DNA of 64,000 nt, from NCBI RefSeq assembly GCF_009708175.1, contig NZ_WMBB01000008.1, forward strand, positions 62,001 through 126,000, given 5' to 3'. Below are positions 8,440 through 15,842 of the stretch, piece after piece. The notes below the pieces were generated by a model. That model saw nothing but the letters and a program-made list of their open reading frames with translations, ran no database searches and was not told the origin of the DNA. The DNA comes from Nocardia aurantiaca. GTDB lineage: Bacteria; Actinomycetota; Actinomycetes; Mycobacteriales; Mycobacteriaceae. Position 1 is the stretch's first letter, and each line of letters begins with the position of its first letter. A program made the position numbers and the translations under genes.

Positions 8440-10272
8440 TCAACCGCGTGCCATATCGACAAATCGACTCAAATGCAGCTGGTGCGCAACGGTAATTGTC
8501 GCGGTCGGCCCGTTTCGGTGCTTTCCGAGGATGAGGTCGGCTTCGCCGCCGCGAGGGTCATCCCGCTCGAAGGCATCGGGCCTATGTAGCAAAATGACCA
8601 TATCGGCATCCTGTTCCAAGCTTCCCGATTCACGCAAGTCGGACACCATGGGCCGCTTATCCGTCCGCTGTTCCGGACCACGGTTGAGCTGCGAAATCGC
8701 GATCACGGGCACTTCGAGCTCCTTCGCCAGAAGCTTGAGGCTGCGCGAGAATTCGGAAACTTCTTGCTGCCGCGATTCGACCTTTTTGCCCGATGTCATC
8801 AGCTGGAGGTAGTCGACGACCACGAGGCGTAGATCGTGCCTCTGCTTGAGGCGTCGGGCCTTGGCCCGGATCTCCATCATCGTGAGGTTCGGCGAATCAT
8901 CGACGAACAGCGGCGCCTCGCTGATCTCGCTCATGCGTCGCGCCAGCTTCGTCCAGTCGTCGTCGCTCATGCGGCCCGAACGCATATCGCCCAGTTTGAT
9001 TTTCGCTTCCGCGGACAGCAGGCGCATGACGATCTCGGTGCGGCTCATTTCCAAGGAGAAAATGACGCTCGCCAGGCCGTGTTTGATCGAGCAGCTACGC
9101 ATGAAGTCCATGCCCAGCGTCGAGTTGTGAGTCGGAACCATGGTGGGACCGGCGAGGTAGAGGTGATCGGTATTGTCGACCTCCACACAGCGGACCGGGG
9201 TGCTCTCGATCTTTCGAACATCGACGATGTGACGCCGCTCCGAACGAGCGGTCGCCGGCACCCAGTGATTCAGCGCGTCGTCGGGAGTTCGCACGCTATG
9301 GGCGATTTCGCCGGTGGTCCGGATCTCGGGATGCGGTCCGTGCACGTGCGAGACTGTGCGCCACTGGTGCTCTTCGTCCGCGACGATGACGGCGCCGTCC
9401 GAGAACTCGACCTCGTAGCAGGGGCGACCGAGCATGACCTCGGTGGCGGCCAGGATGCGCGTCGGACGGCCCTGCGCGTCGAGCAGTTCCTGACCGACCC
9501 GGACCTCACCCATCGTGGTCCAGCCATTCGGCGTGGGCAGCGGAGTATCGAGTGCCAGCGCCTTACCGACACCCGGGCGCGCCGCGACGATGATCATCTG
9601 GCCGGGGTGGAGGCCATTGGTGATTTCGTCGAGTTCGGTGAAACCGGTTGGTACGCCTAGGGAGATGCCGCCTCGGGAGGCAATGGAGTCGAGTTCGTCC
9701 ATCGTCGGTTGGAGGATGTCGGTGAGGGGGGCGAAGTCCTCGCTGGAGCGACGTTCGGTGACGTCGTAGAGCTCGGCCTGGGCCCGGTCCACGACCTCGG
9801 CGACGTCTTGACCGTCGGCGCCGGCGTAGCCGTACTGGACGATTCGCGTACCGGCCTCGACCAAACGGCGCAGAATCGCCTTCTCCGCGACGATTTCGGC
9901 GTAGTAGCCCGCGTTGGCCGCGGTGGGGACCGTTTGGGTCAGGGTGACGAGATAGGGGGCGCCGCCGATGCGCTTGAGGTCGCCTCGGCGGTCGAGGGTC
10001 GCCGCCACCGTGACCGGGTCGGCAGGTTCGCCGCGGCCGTAGAGGTCGAGGATGGCGTCGTAGACCGCCTGGTGCGCGGGGCGGTAGAAATCACCGGGGC
10101 GGATGACCTCGACGACGTCGGCGATGGCGTCCTTGGACAGCAGCATGCCGCCGAGGACGGATTGCTCGGCGGCCATGTCGTGGGGTGGCTGGCGGCCGAA
10201 ATCCTCGCCGGGCGCGTCGGGGTAGTCGGAGGGACCGTGATCATCGTGGCCGCGATCGTCGATGACTGCCAT
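8440..10272 (-). CDS. dnaB: Replicative DNA helicase DnaB with in-frame intein
   Basis: A 610-residue precursor of the replicative hexameric helicase. The N-terminal primase-interacting domain (PHDMAAEQSVLGGMLL) is followed by the RecA-like motor. The Walker A region reads VAARPGVGK at residue 237, is interrupted by a 146-residue intein, and resumes as STLGMDF; the Walker B is VVVDYLQLM. Mature helicase after splicing would be 464 residues. The start is ATG at 10272 (MAVIDDRGHDD); an open frame upstream to 10422 is not helicase-like. It lies downstream of the rpsF-ssb-rpsR-rplI operon as in mycobacteria, but is separated by a terminator and a 616-nt gap, so it probably has its own promoter. 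Confidence 0.97.
   Translation of the reverse strand: MAVIDDRGHDDHGPSDYPDAPGEDFGRQPPHDMAAEQSVLGGMLLSKDAIADVVEVIRPGDFYRPAHQAVYDAILDLYGRGEPADPVTVAATLDRRGDLKRIGGAPYLVTLTQTVPTAANAGYYAEIVAEKAILRRLVEAGTRIVQYGYAGADGQDVAEVVDRAQAELYDVTERRSSEDFAPLTDILQPTMDELDSIASRGGISLGVPTGFTELDEITNGLHPGQMIIVAARPGVGKALALDTPLPTPNGWTTMGEVRVGQELLDAQGRPTRILAATEVMLGRPCYEVEFSDGAVIVADEEHQWRTVSHVHGPHPEIRTTGEIAHSVRTPDDALNHWVPATARSERRHIVDVRKIESTPVRCVEVDNTDHLYLAGPTMVPTHNSTLGMDFMRSCSIKHGLASVIFSLEMSRTEIVMRLLSAEAKIKLGDMRSGRMSDDDWTKLARRMSEISEAPLFVDDSPNLTMMEIRAKARRLKQRHDLRLVVVDYLQLMTSGKKVESRQQEVSEFSRSLKLLAKELEVPVIAISQLNRGPEQRTDKRPMVSDLRESGSLEQDADMVILLHRPDAFERDDPRGGEADLILGKHRNGPTATITVAHQLHLSRFVDMARG
9124..9561 (-). other. Class 3 mini-intein inside DnaB
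   Basis: Codons 238-383 of dnaB encode a 146-residue intein inserted after the Walker A lysine (GVGK/A...HN/S). It begins with alanine instead of cysteine or serine, and carries the three hallmarks of class 3 inteins: W67 in EHQW (block B), C125 in TPVRCVEVDN (block F) and T144 in VPTHN (block G). Splicing in this class starts with attack by the block F cysteine, forming a branched intermediate. There is no homing endonuclease domain, so it is immobile unless helped in trans. It resembles the Mycobacterium smegmatis DnaB-1 intein. Confidence 0.9.
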
Positions 10273-10501
10273 CAGGCTCGACCGTCCTCTCTCCTCGCGC
10301 CCGGAACGAGTCCATGACCCGTTGTACGCCTGCGCACCGACATGTTCGGGCCGCCACACGGAGCCGACACGCCGAGTTGTGCAGGCGTGGTGGCAAACCC
10401 GTGGTGGGGGCGCGGAGTACACGGGGTCGTGACGTTCCGGGCGGTGGTCACGACACCGAATGCGAACCTAGGCGACCGGACGGGGACCCGCCAAACCGAG
10501 C

Positions 10502-10642
10502 TGTGCACAGACCTGTGGACAACATGGGTATTGTTCACCGACTGTTGTGCACCCCCTGTGGAAAACTTGGGGACAACAGCCGATTTGGTTCATCAATGAG
10601 CTGGTAGTGGCGAAATTCTCATTGTGCGTAACTGTGGATCAA
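10502..10642. promoter_or_regulatory. Cluster of DnaA-box-like sequences upstream of dnaB
   Basis: One perfect match to the actinobacterial DnaA box (TGTGGACAA at 10514-10522, reverse of TTGTCCACA) is followed by near matches TGTGGAAAA (10557-10565), TGGGGACAA (10568-10576) and TGTGGATCAA (10633-10642), with TGTGCACAG at 10502-10510. Four or more related nonamers in 140 nt in a gene-free region suggests DnaA binding, for dnaB control or DnaA titration. Not verified. Confidence 0.45.
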
Positions 10643-10831
10643 TTCGGTGCGGCGTGTCGCTGGACGGTAACGTCCGGGCGTGTTGGGTAAACGAACGGCC
10701 TCATGCTCGTGATCTGTTGCACAACGAGAATGGTTGGTATGCAAAGCAATCCATAACCCCGGTGCACACCTTGGGCGTGCGCGACGTTGCCTCGCGGACG
10801 CGCGCTCATCGGTGAATCAGCCAATGACTGG

Positions 10832-10878
10832 CAAACAAAAGCAAATCGGAGGCCACCCCGATGGGAAGGTGGCCTCCG
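10832..10878 (-). terminator. Rho-independent terminator after rplI
   Basis: An 11-bp perfect stem (10847-10857 with 10868-10878) and a 10-nt loop, followed on the minus strand by a T-rich tract (TTTGCTTTTGTTTG). It lies 10 nt past the rplI stop and ends the rpsF-ssb-rpsR-rplI operon. Confidence 0.85.
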
Positions 10879-10888
10879 ACGAACCGAA

Positions 10889-11344
10889 TTACTCGGCGGC
10901 AGTGACCTGCAGGTCGACCTTGGCGGCCACATCCGGGTGCAGGTGCACCACGACACCGTGCTTGCCGGTGCTCTTGATGTGGGCCTTCGGCAGCTCGATG
11001 CTGCGCTTGTCGACGACCGGGCCGCCGGCGGCCTTGATCGCCGCGGCGACATCGGCGGAGGTGACCGAACCGAAGAGCTTGCCGGTGCCGGCGGTCTTGA
11101 CCGCGAGCGACACGTCGGTCAGGCCCTCGATGGCCTGCTTCAGCTCGTTGGCGTGGTCCAGGTCGCGCACGCGGCGGGCATCCTGCGCCCGGCGAATGCC
11201 CTCGACCTGCTTCTGCGCGCCCCGGGTGGCCACGATGGCCAGGCCGCGCGGCAGCAGGAAGTTACGACCGTAGCCGTCCTTGACCTCCACGGTGTCGCCG
11301 GGCGCACCGAGGTTGTCGACATCAGCGGTGAGGATGAGCTTCAT
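10889..11344 (-). CDS. rplI: 50S ribosomal protein bL9
   Basis: A 151-residue bL9. The N-terminal rRNA-binding domain MKLILTADVDNLGAPGDTVEVK-DGYGRNFLLPRG is diagnostic, followed by the long connecting helix and the C-terminal domain (KLFGSVTSADVAAAI ... VVVHLHPDVAAKVDL). It binds 23S rRNA near the L1 stalk and helps reading-frame maintenance. It is the last gene of the rpsF-ssb-rpsR-rplI operon, 17 nt after rpsR, followed by a strong terminator. Confidence 0.98.
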   Translation of the reverse strand: MKLILTADVDNLGAPGDTVEVKDGYGRNFLLPRGLAIVATRGAQKQVEGIRRAQDARRVRDLDHANELKQAIEGLTDVSLAVKTAGTGKLFGSVTSADVAAAIKAAGGPVVDKRSIELPKAHIKSTGKHGVVVHLHPDVAAKVDLQVTAAE

Positions 11345-11361
11345 TGCTGTGCCTTCCTTTC

Positions 11362-11631
11362 TCAGCGAGCGGTGGACACGTAAGGCAGCAGCGCCACCTC
11401 ACGCGAGTTCTTCACGGCGACGGCGATATCGCGCTGGTGCTGGACGCAGTTGCCGGTCACCCGGCGCGCGCGGATCTTGCCACGATCGGACACGTACTTG
11501 CGCAGCAGCGCGGTGTCCTTGTAGTCGATCTTGGCGCCGCTGGTGTTGTTCTTCTTGCCGGCCTTGTCTTCCTTGCAGAAGGTGCAGGCCTTCTTCTTCA
11601 GCACCTTTTCGCGTGCCGGTGCTTTGGCCAT
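11362..11631 (-). CDS. rpsR: 30S ribosomal protein bS18, zinc-ligand (C+) type
   Basis: An 89-residue bS18 (KIDYKDTALLRKYVSDRGKI-RARRVTGNC). It keeps CTFC near the N-terminus and a later cysteine in GNCVQHQ, so it is the zinc-binding form; many actinobacteria also carry a zinc-free paralogue induced on zinc starvation, which is not in this window. It pairs with bS6 on the 30S platform. Spacing to ssb upstream is 87 nt, to rplI 17 nt. Confidence 0.98.
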   Translation of the reverse strand: MAKAPAREKVLKKKACTFCKEDKAGKKNNTSGAKIDYKDTALLRKYVSDRGKIRARRVTGNCVQHQRDIAVAVKNSREVALLPYVSTAR

Positions 11632-11718
11632 GGTCTTTCACTCCAAAGTTTCTCGAGAGCCCACCCGGGGCGGGCTCCTATGAAAGCCGTTCCGGCCGAG
11701 CCGGATCGGCATCACCGC

Positions 11719-12258
11719 CTAGAACGGCGGTTCATCGTCCATTTGGCCGCCCCCGAAGGAGCCGGCCGCGGGCGCACTGCCCCACGGGTCGTCGCCGGCG
11801 CTCTGGCCGCCACGACCACCGCCATTGCCCCCACCGGAAAAGCCGCCGCCTTGCTGGCCGCCACCGCCGAAGCCGCCGCCACCACCGCCTCGGGTGGTCT
11901 TGTTGACCTTCGCGGTCGCATACCGCAGCGAGGGACCCACCTCGTCGACCTCGAGTTCGACGACCGTGCGCTTCTCGCCCTCGCGGGTTTCGTAGGAGCG
12001 CTGCTTGAGTCGTCCGCTCACGATCACTCGCGAGCCACGGGTCAGGCTCTCGGCCACATTCTCCGCAGCCTCACGCCAGATGTTGCAGCGCAGGAAAAGC
12101 GCTTCGCCGTCTTTCCATTCGTTGGTATTACGGTCGAACACACGGGGAGTGGACGCGACGGTGAAGTTCGCGACCGCCGCTCCCGCGGGCGTGAATCGAA
12201 GCTCGGGGTCAGCCGTCAAATTGCCGATGACGGTGATGACCGTGTCGCCTTGGGCCAT
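11719..12258 (-). CDS. ssb: Single-stranded DNA-binding protein
   Basis: A 179-residue SSB. The OB fold occupies residues about 1-115 (MAQGDTVITVIGNLTADPELRF, NIWREAAENVAESLTRGSRVIV). A glycine-rich flexible linker (GGGGGGFGGGGQQGGG) leads to the acidic C-terminal tip DDEPPF that docks replication and repair partners. The ATG at 12258 with its upstream GGAGGAACC is preferred over an in-frame ATG at 12282. It sits between rpsF and rpsR, the standard arrangement. Confidence 0.98.
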   Translation of the reverse strand: MAQGDTVITVIGNLTADPELRFTPAGAAVANFTVASTPRVFDRNTNEWKDGEALFLRCNIWREAAENVAESLTRGSRVIVSGRLKQRSYETREGEKRTVVELEVDEVGPSLRYATAKVNKTTRGGGGGGFGGGGQQGGGFSGGGNGGGRGGQSAGDDPWGSAPAAGSFGGGQMDDEPPF

Positions 12259-12392
12259 GGTTCCTCCTGCTTTCCGGTGCATTCCGCAATTCGCTCGCCC
12301 GTGCAGCCCGGCAATCGGGCTCAGCGCACGGTTTGCCAGTCAGCCTAGAGATAGGCACCGACGGTTACGAGCGACGTTGCGGGAGGACTGGA

Positions 12393-12683
12393 CTACTTCT
12401 TGTCGAGGCGCAGCACCTTGGTGCGCAGCACCGACTCGTTCAGGCCCAGCTGGCGATCGAGCTCGCTGACGGTCTCGGACTTGGCGGTCAGGGTGACGAC
12501 CGCGTAGATGCCCTCGGCCTGCTTGGCGATCTCGTAGGCGAGACGACGGCGGCCCCAGATGTCGACGTTGTCGACCTTGCCGCCCTCGGCACCGACAACA
12601 CCCAACATGTTGTTCAGGTTCGGGCCGACGGTGCGCTCGTCCATTTGCGGATCGAGAATAACCATCACTTCATAATGACGCAC
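12393..12683 (-). CDS. rpsF: 30S ribosomal protein bS6
   Basis: A 96-residue bS6 (VRHYEVMVILDPQMDERTVGP). I use the GTG at 12683: the full-length Shine-Dalgarno AGGAGGTGAT ends 7 nt before it, whereas the in-frame ATG at 12692 would touch the ribosome site. bS6 binds bS18 on the 30S platform. It opens the rpsF-ssb-rpsR-rplI operon and is divergent from the GT87 gene at 12876. Confidence 0.97.
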   Translation of the reverse strand: MRHYEVMVILDPQMDERTVGPNLNNMLGVVGAEGGKVDNVDIWGRRRLAYEIAKQAEGIYAVVTLTAKSETVSELDRQLGLNESVLRTKVLRLDKK

Positions 12684-12714
12684 GGACCTCATCACCTCCT
12701 GTGGACTGTGAACG

Positions 12715-12735
12715 GCCCACGGACTGTCCGTGGGC
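12715..12735 (-). promoter_or_regulatory. Hairpin in the rpsF leader
   Basis: A perfect 9-bp stem (GCCCACGGA with TCCGTGGGC) and 3-nt loop lies about 20 nt upstream of the rpsF Shine-Dalgarno. rpsF leaders in many bacteria carry a structured element bound by the S6:S18 pair, which contains a CCG; a CCG is present here. The match is suggestive only. Confidence 0.35.
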
Positions 12736-12875
12736 AGGAGGGTTCGTTGCGTCAGCAACCCGACAAGGCTACATGAGCGGGTTACAGTATCCACGGGTGG
12801 GGCGATAACCGGGCGTGGCCTGCGAAATCGGGCCAGTCCCGAGTTTGAACAGGCGGACACGCCGAAGAGACACCT

Positions 12876-14303
12876 ATGGTGGTGCGCATGCCGAACCGAC
12901 CCGTCGTCAGCGATGCGGCTTCCCGCCGCCGCGATGTCGGCCGGTCGATGATCGCGGTCACGTCGACGCTGGTGTGTGGAATCACCGTATTGATCGCGTA
13001 CGTGAACAAGGCGCGGTGCGCGGGCGGTCCGTTCGAGGAGTCGGGGCGCAGCGCGATCTTCGACGTCGTCAAGGACTCGAATGTCTGCTATTCCGATATT
13101 CAGTACCTGTGGCTGGGTCGCGGGATCGATGAACACCTCTTTCCGTATATAACCGGCGGCATCACGCCGGACGGTCAGTTGACCGGCGGCGCGGTCGAAT
13201 ATCCCGTGCTGAGCGGGCTCCTGATGTGGATCGGCGGGATCGGCACCCGTACCGACGCGGATTTCCTGCTGCACTCGGCGCTGTTGCTGGCCCCGTTCGC
13301 GCTGCTGACCGCCTATCTGCTGGCCCGCATGGCGGGCCCGGCCGCGCTGTTGTGGGCGGCCGGGCCGCCGTTGGTGCTCTACGCCTTTCACAATTGGGAA
13401 CTGCCGGTGGTCGCCACCGCGGTCGCCGCGTTCTATGTGATGACCGTGCTGACCCGATATTCCCTGCGGGACAGGGCGATAGCCGCGGCGGTATTCCTGG
13501 CGATCGGCTTCTGTTTCAAGCTGTACCCCGGAATCTTCGTGCTGCCATTGCTGATCTATGTGCTGCTCGGCGAACATCCCTTGCGGGAGAAGCGATTCGA
13601 TGTGCGCGGCGCGCTGATGGTGGCGGCCACCGCGATCGGCACCGTTGTCGCGATCAATCTGCCGTTCGCGCTGGCCGGGTACGACGGCTGGCGGGCATCG
13701 ATCACCTTCCAGCAATTACGCCAGGCCGATATCACCACGAATTCCATCTGGTACTGGGGTTTACGCCCGCTGTTCGGACCGACCCGTGACGCGGAGTCGG
13801 CGTTCCAGCACGTGGTGTCGGCGGCATCGCCGATATTGGTGGTGCTGTCCTTCGCCCTCGCCTGCTGGCTGGGCTGGCGACGGTATCAGATGGCAGGGCT
13901 CTATCCGTGGATCGGTGTCAGCGGTGCCATGTTGTGTGGATTCCTGTTGTTCCACAAGGTGCATTCGCCGCAATACACGCTGTGGCTGATCCCGTTCCTG
14001 GTGCTGCTCGAGGTGCCGTGGGGTCTGATCGTCGCCTATCTGCTGGCCGACGCGTGTATCGGAATCGGCGTCTTCCGCTACTTCTATGCCCTGGGCGCGG
14101 GCCATAATGCCGAATTCGAGCAGAACATCGTGCAGATCGGCGTGTGGGGTCGGGCGGCGCTGCTGGCGGTGTTCTTCTTCCTGTTCGTCGGGGCTCGGGA
14201 GCGGTCAGTGGGCCGGCTCGGTGTTCCGGGCGCGGAAAGCCTTGCTCTTGGCTCGGTTTCCGCAGACCGTCATATCGCACCACCGGCGCGAACCGCCGCG
14301 TGA
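12876..14303 (+). CDS. GT87-family polyprenol-dependent glycosyltransferase (membrane)
   Basis: A 475-residue integral membrane protein with roughly ten hydrophobic helices. The luminal-loop signature CYSDIQYL...LFPY...EYPVLSGLLMW and FKLYPGIFVLPLL, and the late FHKVHSPQYTLWLIPF, place it in the GT87 (DUF2029) family of mannosyl/arabinosyltransferases used in cell-envelope glycolipid and arabinan synthesis. It is a paralogue of the GT87 at 30812-32512. It is divergent from rpsF. Its last 99 nt overlap the convergent CGNR gene; the overlapped tail is past the last helix and may be dispensable. ATGs at 12876 and 12888 are both possible. Confidence 0.85.
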   Translation: MVVRMPNRPVVSDAASRRRDVGRSMIAVTSTLVCGITVLIAYVNKARCAGGPFEESGRSAIFDVVKDSNVCYSDIQYLWLGRGIDEHLFPYITGGITPDGQLTGGAVEYPVLSGLLMWIGGIGTRTDADFLLHSALLLAPFALLTAYLLARMAGPAALLWAAGPPLVLYAFHNWELPVVATAVAAFYVMTVLTRYSLRDRAIAAAVFLAIGFCFKLYPGIFVLPLLIYVLLGEHPLREKRFDVRGALMVAATAIGTVVAINLPFALAGYDGWRASITFQQLRQADITTNSIWYWGLRPLFGPTRDAESAFQHVVSAASPILVVLSFALACWLGWRRYQMAGLYPWIGVSGAMLCGFLLFHKVHSPQYTLWLIPFLVLLEVPWGLIVAYLLADACIGIGVFRYFYALGAGHNAEFEQNIVQIGVWGRAALLAVFFFLFVGARERSVGRLGVPGAESLALGSVSADRHIAPPARTAA

Positions 14304-14765
14304 GGTGTCGATGTAGAGGCGGGTACAGGCATCTCGCCCGCACTCCTTGAGCCGGTCCCGCTCGGGGCTGCCGAGCAGTTCGATGGCGGAGCGGGCGATC
14401 GCCGCCAGCGCGGAATCGATGGTCCCGCTGCGCCGTACGCTGCCGTCGGCGCGCAGCGTGAGTTCCGGCAGGGTGTCGTGAGCATGTCGGTTGGCGAGGG
14501 CGCGGTCGGCCTCGGCGGTGGGCGTGCCCTCGAGGGTGGCGAGCATGAGCCGCCATCCGGCTTCTCGTAGCCGTACGGCCCGTTCCAGCGCGCCGGCGCA
14601 GTCCGGCGCGGTGTCGAGAATGCCTGCCGCTACGACCCATTCCGCGAGGTCGTCGGCCGTGGTGAGCCGGTCGAGGAAGGTGGTGCGCCGTTCCCCCACC
14701 GTGCCGATGAAGTTCAGCGCGAGATTGCCGCTGACGAACAGATGCGGATCGGTGAGGGTGGACAT
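14205..14765 (-). CDS. CGNR zinc-finger regulator
   Basis: A 186-residue protein of the ABATE/CGNR family. The N-terminal ABATE-type domain begins LFVSGNLALNFIGT-VGERR; the C-terminal zinc finger reads ECGRDACTRLYIDTS then RRWCDMTVCGNRAKSKAFR. Family members are presumed stress-linked transcription regulators. The ATG at 14765 lies beside two copies of an inverted repeat in the shared promoter with the EamA gene, which suggests self-control and control of the exporter. The 3' end overlaps the GT87 gene by 99 nt. Confidence 0.88.
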   Translation of the reverse strand: MSTLTDPHLFVSGNLALNFIGTVGERRTTFLDRLTTADDLAEWVVAAGILDTAPDCAGALERAVRLREAGWRLMLATLEGTPTAEADRALANRHAHDTLPELTLRADGSVRRSGTIDSALAAIARSAIELLGSPERDRLKECGRDACTRLYIDTSRGGSRRWCDMTVCGNRAKSKAFRARNTEPAH

Positions 14766-14775
14766 GCGCCAATAG

Positions 14776-14833
14776 TAACCCCCTTGACAGGTTATGGGGA
14801 ATGGTGCAACGGTGTAACCACCTAAAGCGGTTA
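14776..14833. promoter_or_regulatory. Twin operators TAACC-N9-GGTTA between CGNR and EamA genes
   Basis: Two identical-arm inverted repeats with the same 9-nt spacer occur at 14776-14794 and 14815-14833, centres 39 bp apart. The first encloses a TTGACA -35-like box (14784-14789, plus strand). The 84-nt divergent promoter is almost filled by them, so the CGNR protein is the likely ligand. Confidence 0.6.
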
Positions 14834-14849
14834 GCGGCCTGGAGGAATC

Positions 14850-15806
14850 ATGGACAACCGGCTTCTCGACGTGGCGGGCCCGCCGGCCCTCATCCTCATG
14901 TGGAGCAGCGCCTTTATCGCCGGCATCATCGGCGTGGGCGCGGCGCCGCCGATGCTGGTGCTGTTCGCTCGTTTCGGCATCGCGGGCCTGCTGCTCATCG
15001 CGTACGCATTGCTCGCGCGTGCGCTCTGGCCGCGCGGGAAGGTGCTGGCCCACACCCTGGTGGCCGGCTTCCTCATGCAGATGGTGCAGTTCGGCGCGTT
15101 CTACACCGCCATGCACGAGCACGTCACCGCCGCCGTCATCTCGTTGGTGCAGGGCCTGAGTCCGGTGGTGCTCGCCGTATTCGCCGGTGGCCTGGGCGAA
15201 TCCGTCAGCCTGCGGCAGTGGCTGGGCTTCGGCGTCGGAGGTCTGGGCGTCGGGCTGGCCGTGGTCGATCAGTCCAGCTTCTCGCTGTCGGGCCTGCTGC
15301 TGTGCGGGGTCGGCTTGTTCGGGCTCAGCTTCGGCACGATCTACCAGAAGCGCTTCACCCCGGCGATCGATCCGCGCGCCGGCACCGCTCTGCACGTGGC
15401 GGTGAGCGCGCCGTTCGCGGGCGCGATAGCCCTGGCGGGCGGTGATTTCCACATCGCGGACCCGGACCGTTTCGCCGGTTCCATGGTTTGGATGGTCCTG
15501 GTGAACTCCATGGGCGCGTTCCTGCTGCTCAACACCATGTTGCAGCGCTGGGACACCACCCGCGTCGGCCGCTTCTTCTTCGCCATCCCGGCCGTCACCG
15601 CGGTCATGGCCTGGCTGATCATCGGTCAGCCGTTGCGCCCGTTGACGATTGCGGGCCTGGGTGTCGGACTGGTCGGCATGGTTCTGGCCTCCCGCCGCGC
15701 CGCGACGGCCGAACCCGTCACCGCCGCGGCCCAACAGCTCGAGGCCGCGCCGGAACGGGCCGCCGCACCGCACGGCATCGCCCCACGACAGCCCGTGCGG
15801 GCCTGA
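14850..15806 (+). CDS. EamA/DMT-family transporter
   Basis: A 318-residue membrane protein with ten predicted helices in two EamA repeats (ALILMWSSAFIAGIIGVG ... ; LLLCGVGLFGLSFGTIYQKR). Such proteins export amino acids, metabolites or drugs. A basic/alanine-rich cytoplasmic tail follows the last helix. The ATG at 14850 has GGAGG 5-9 nt upstream (CTGGAGGAATC). It is divergent from the CGNR regulator and shares the twin-operator promoter. Substrate unknown. Confidence 0.85.
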   Translation: MDNRLLDVAGPPALILMWSSAFIAGIIGVGAAPPMLVLFARFGIAGLLLIAYALLARALWPRGKVLAHTLVAGFLMQMVQFGAFYTAMHEHVTAAVISLVQGLSPVVLAVFAGGLGESVSLRQWLGFGVGGLGVGLAVVDQSSFSLSGLLLCGVGLFGLSFGTIYQKRFTPAIDPRAGTALHVAVSAPFAGAIALAGGDFHIADPDRFAGSMVWMVLVNSMGAFLLLNTMLQRWDTTRVGRFFFAIPAVTAVMAWLIIGQPLRPLTIAGLGVGLVGMVLASRRAATAEPVTAAAQQLEAAPERAAAPHGIAPRQPVRA

Positions 15807-15842
15807 CGATGCCGGCGGCCCGCGCGCGGGCAGACTGTGCCC

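Larger units (their letters stand above)
10273..10888. other. Gene-free stretch between rplI and dnaB
   Basis: These 616 nt contain no convincing gene on either strand. They hold the probable dnaB promoter region, a cluster of DnaA-box-like nonamers (see 10502-10642) and, at the right end, the terminator of the ribosomal protein operon. Confidence 0.55.

Noticed and set aside
10342..10599. 85-codon plus-strand frame in the dnaB upstream region
   Set aside because: Covers the DnaA-box-like cluster, lacks coding bias and a ribosome site.
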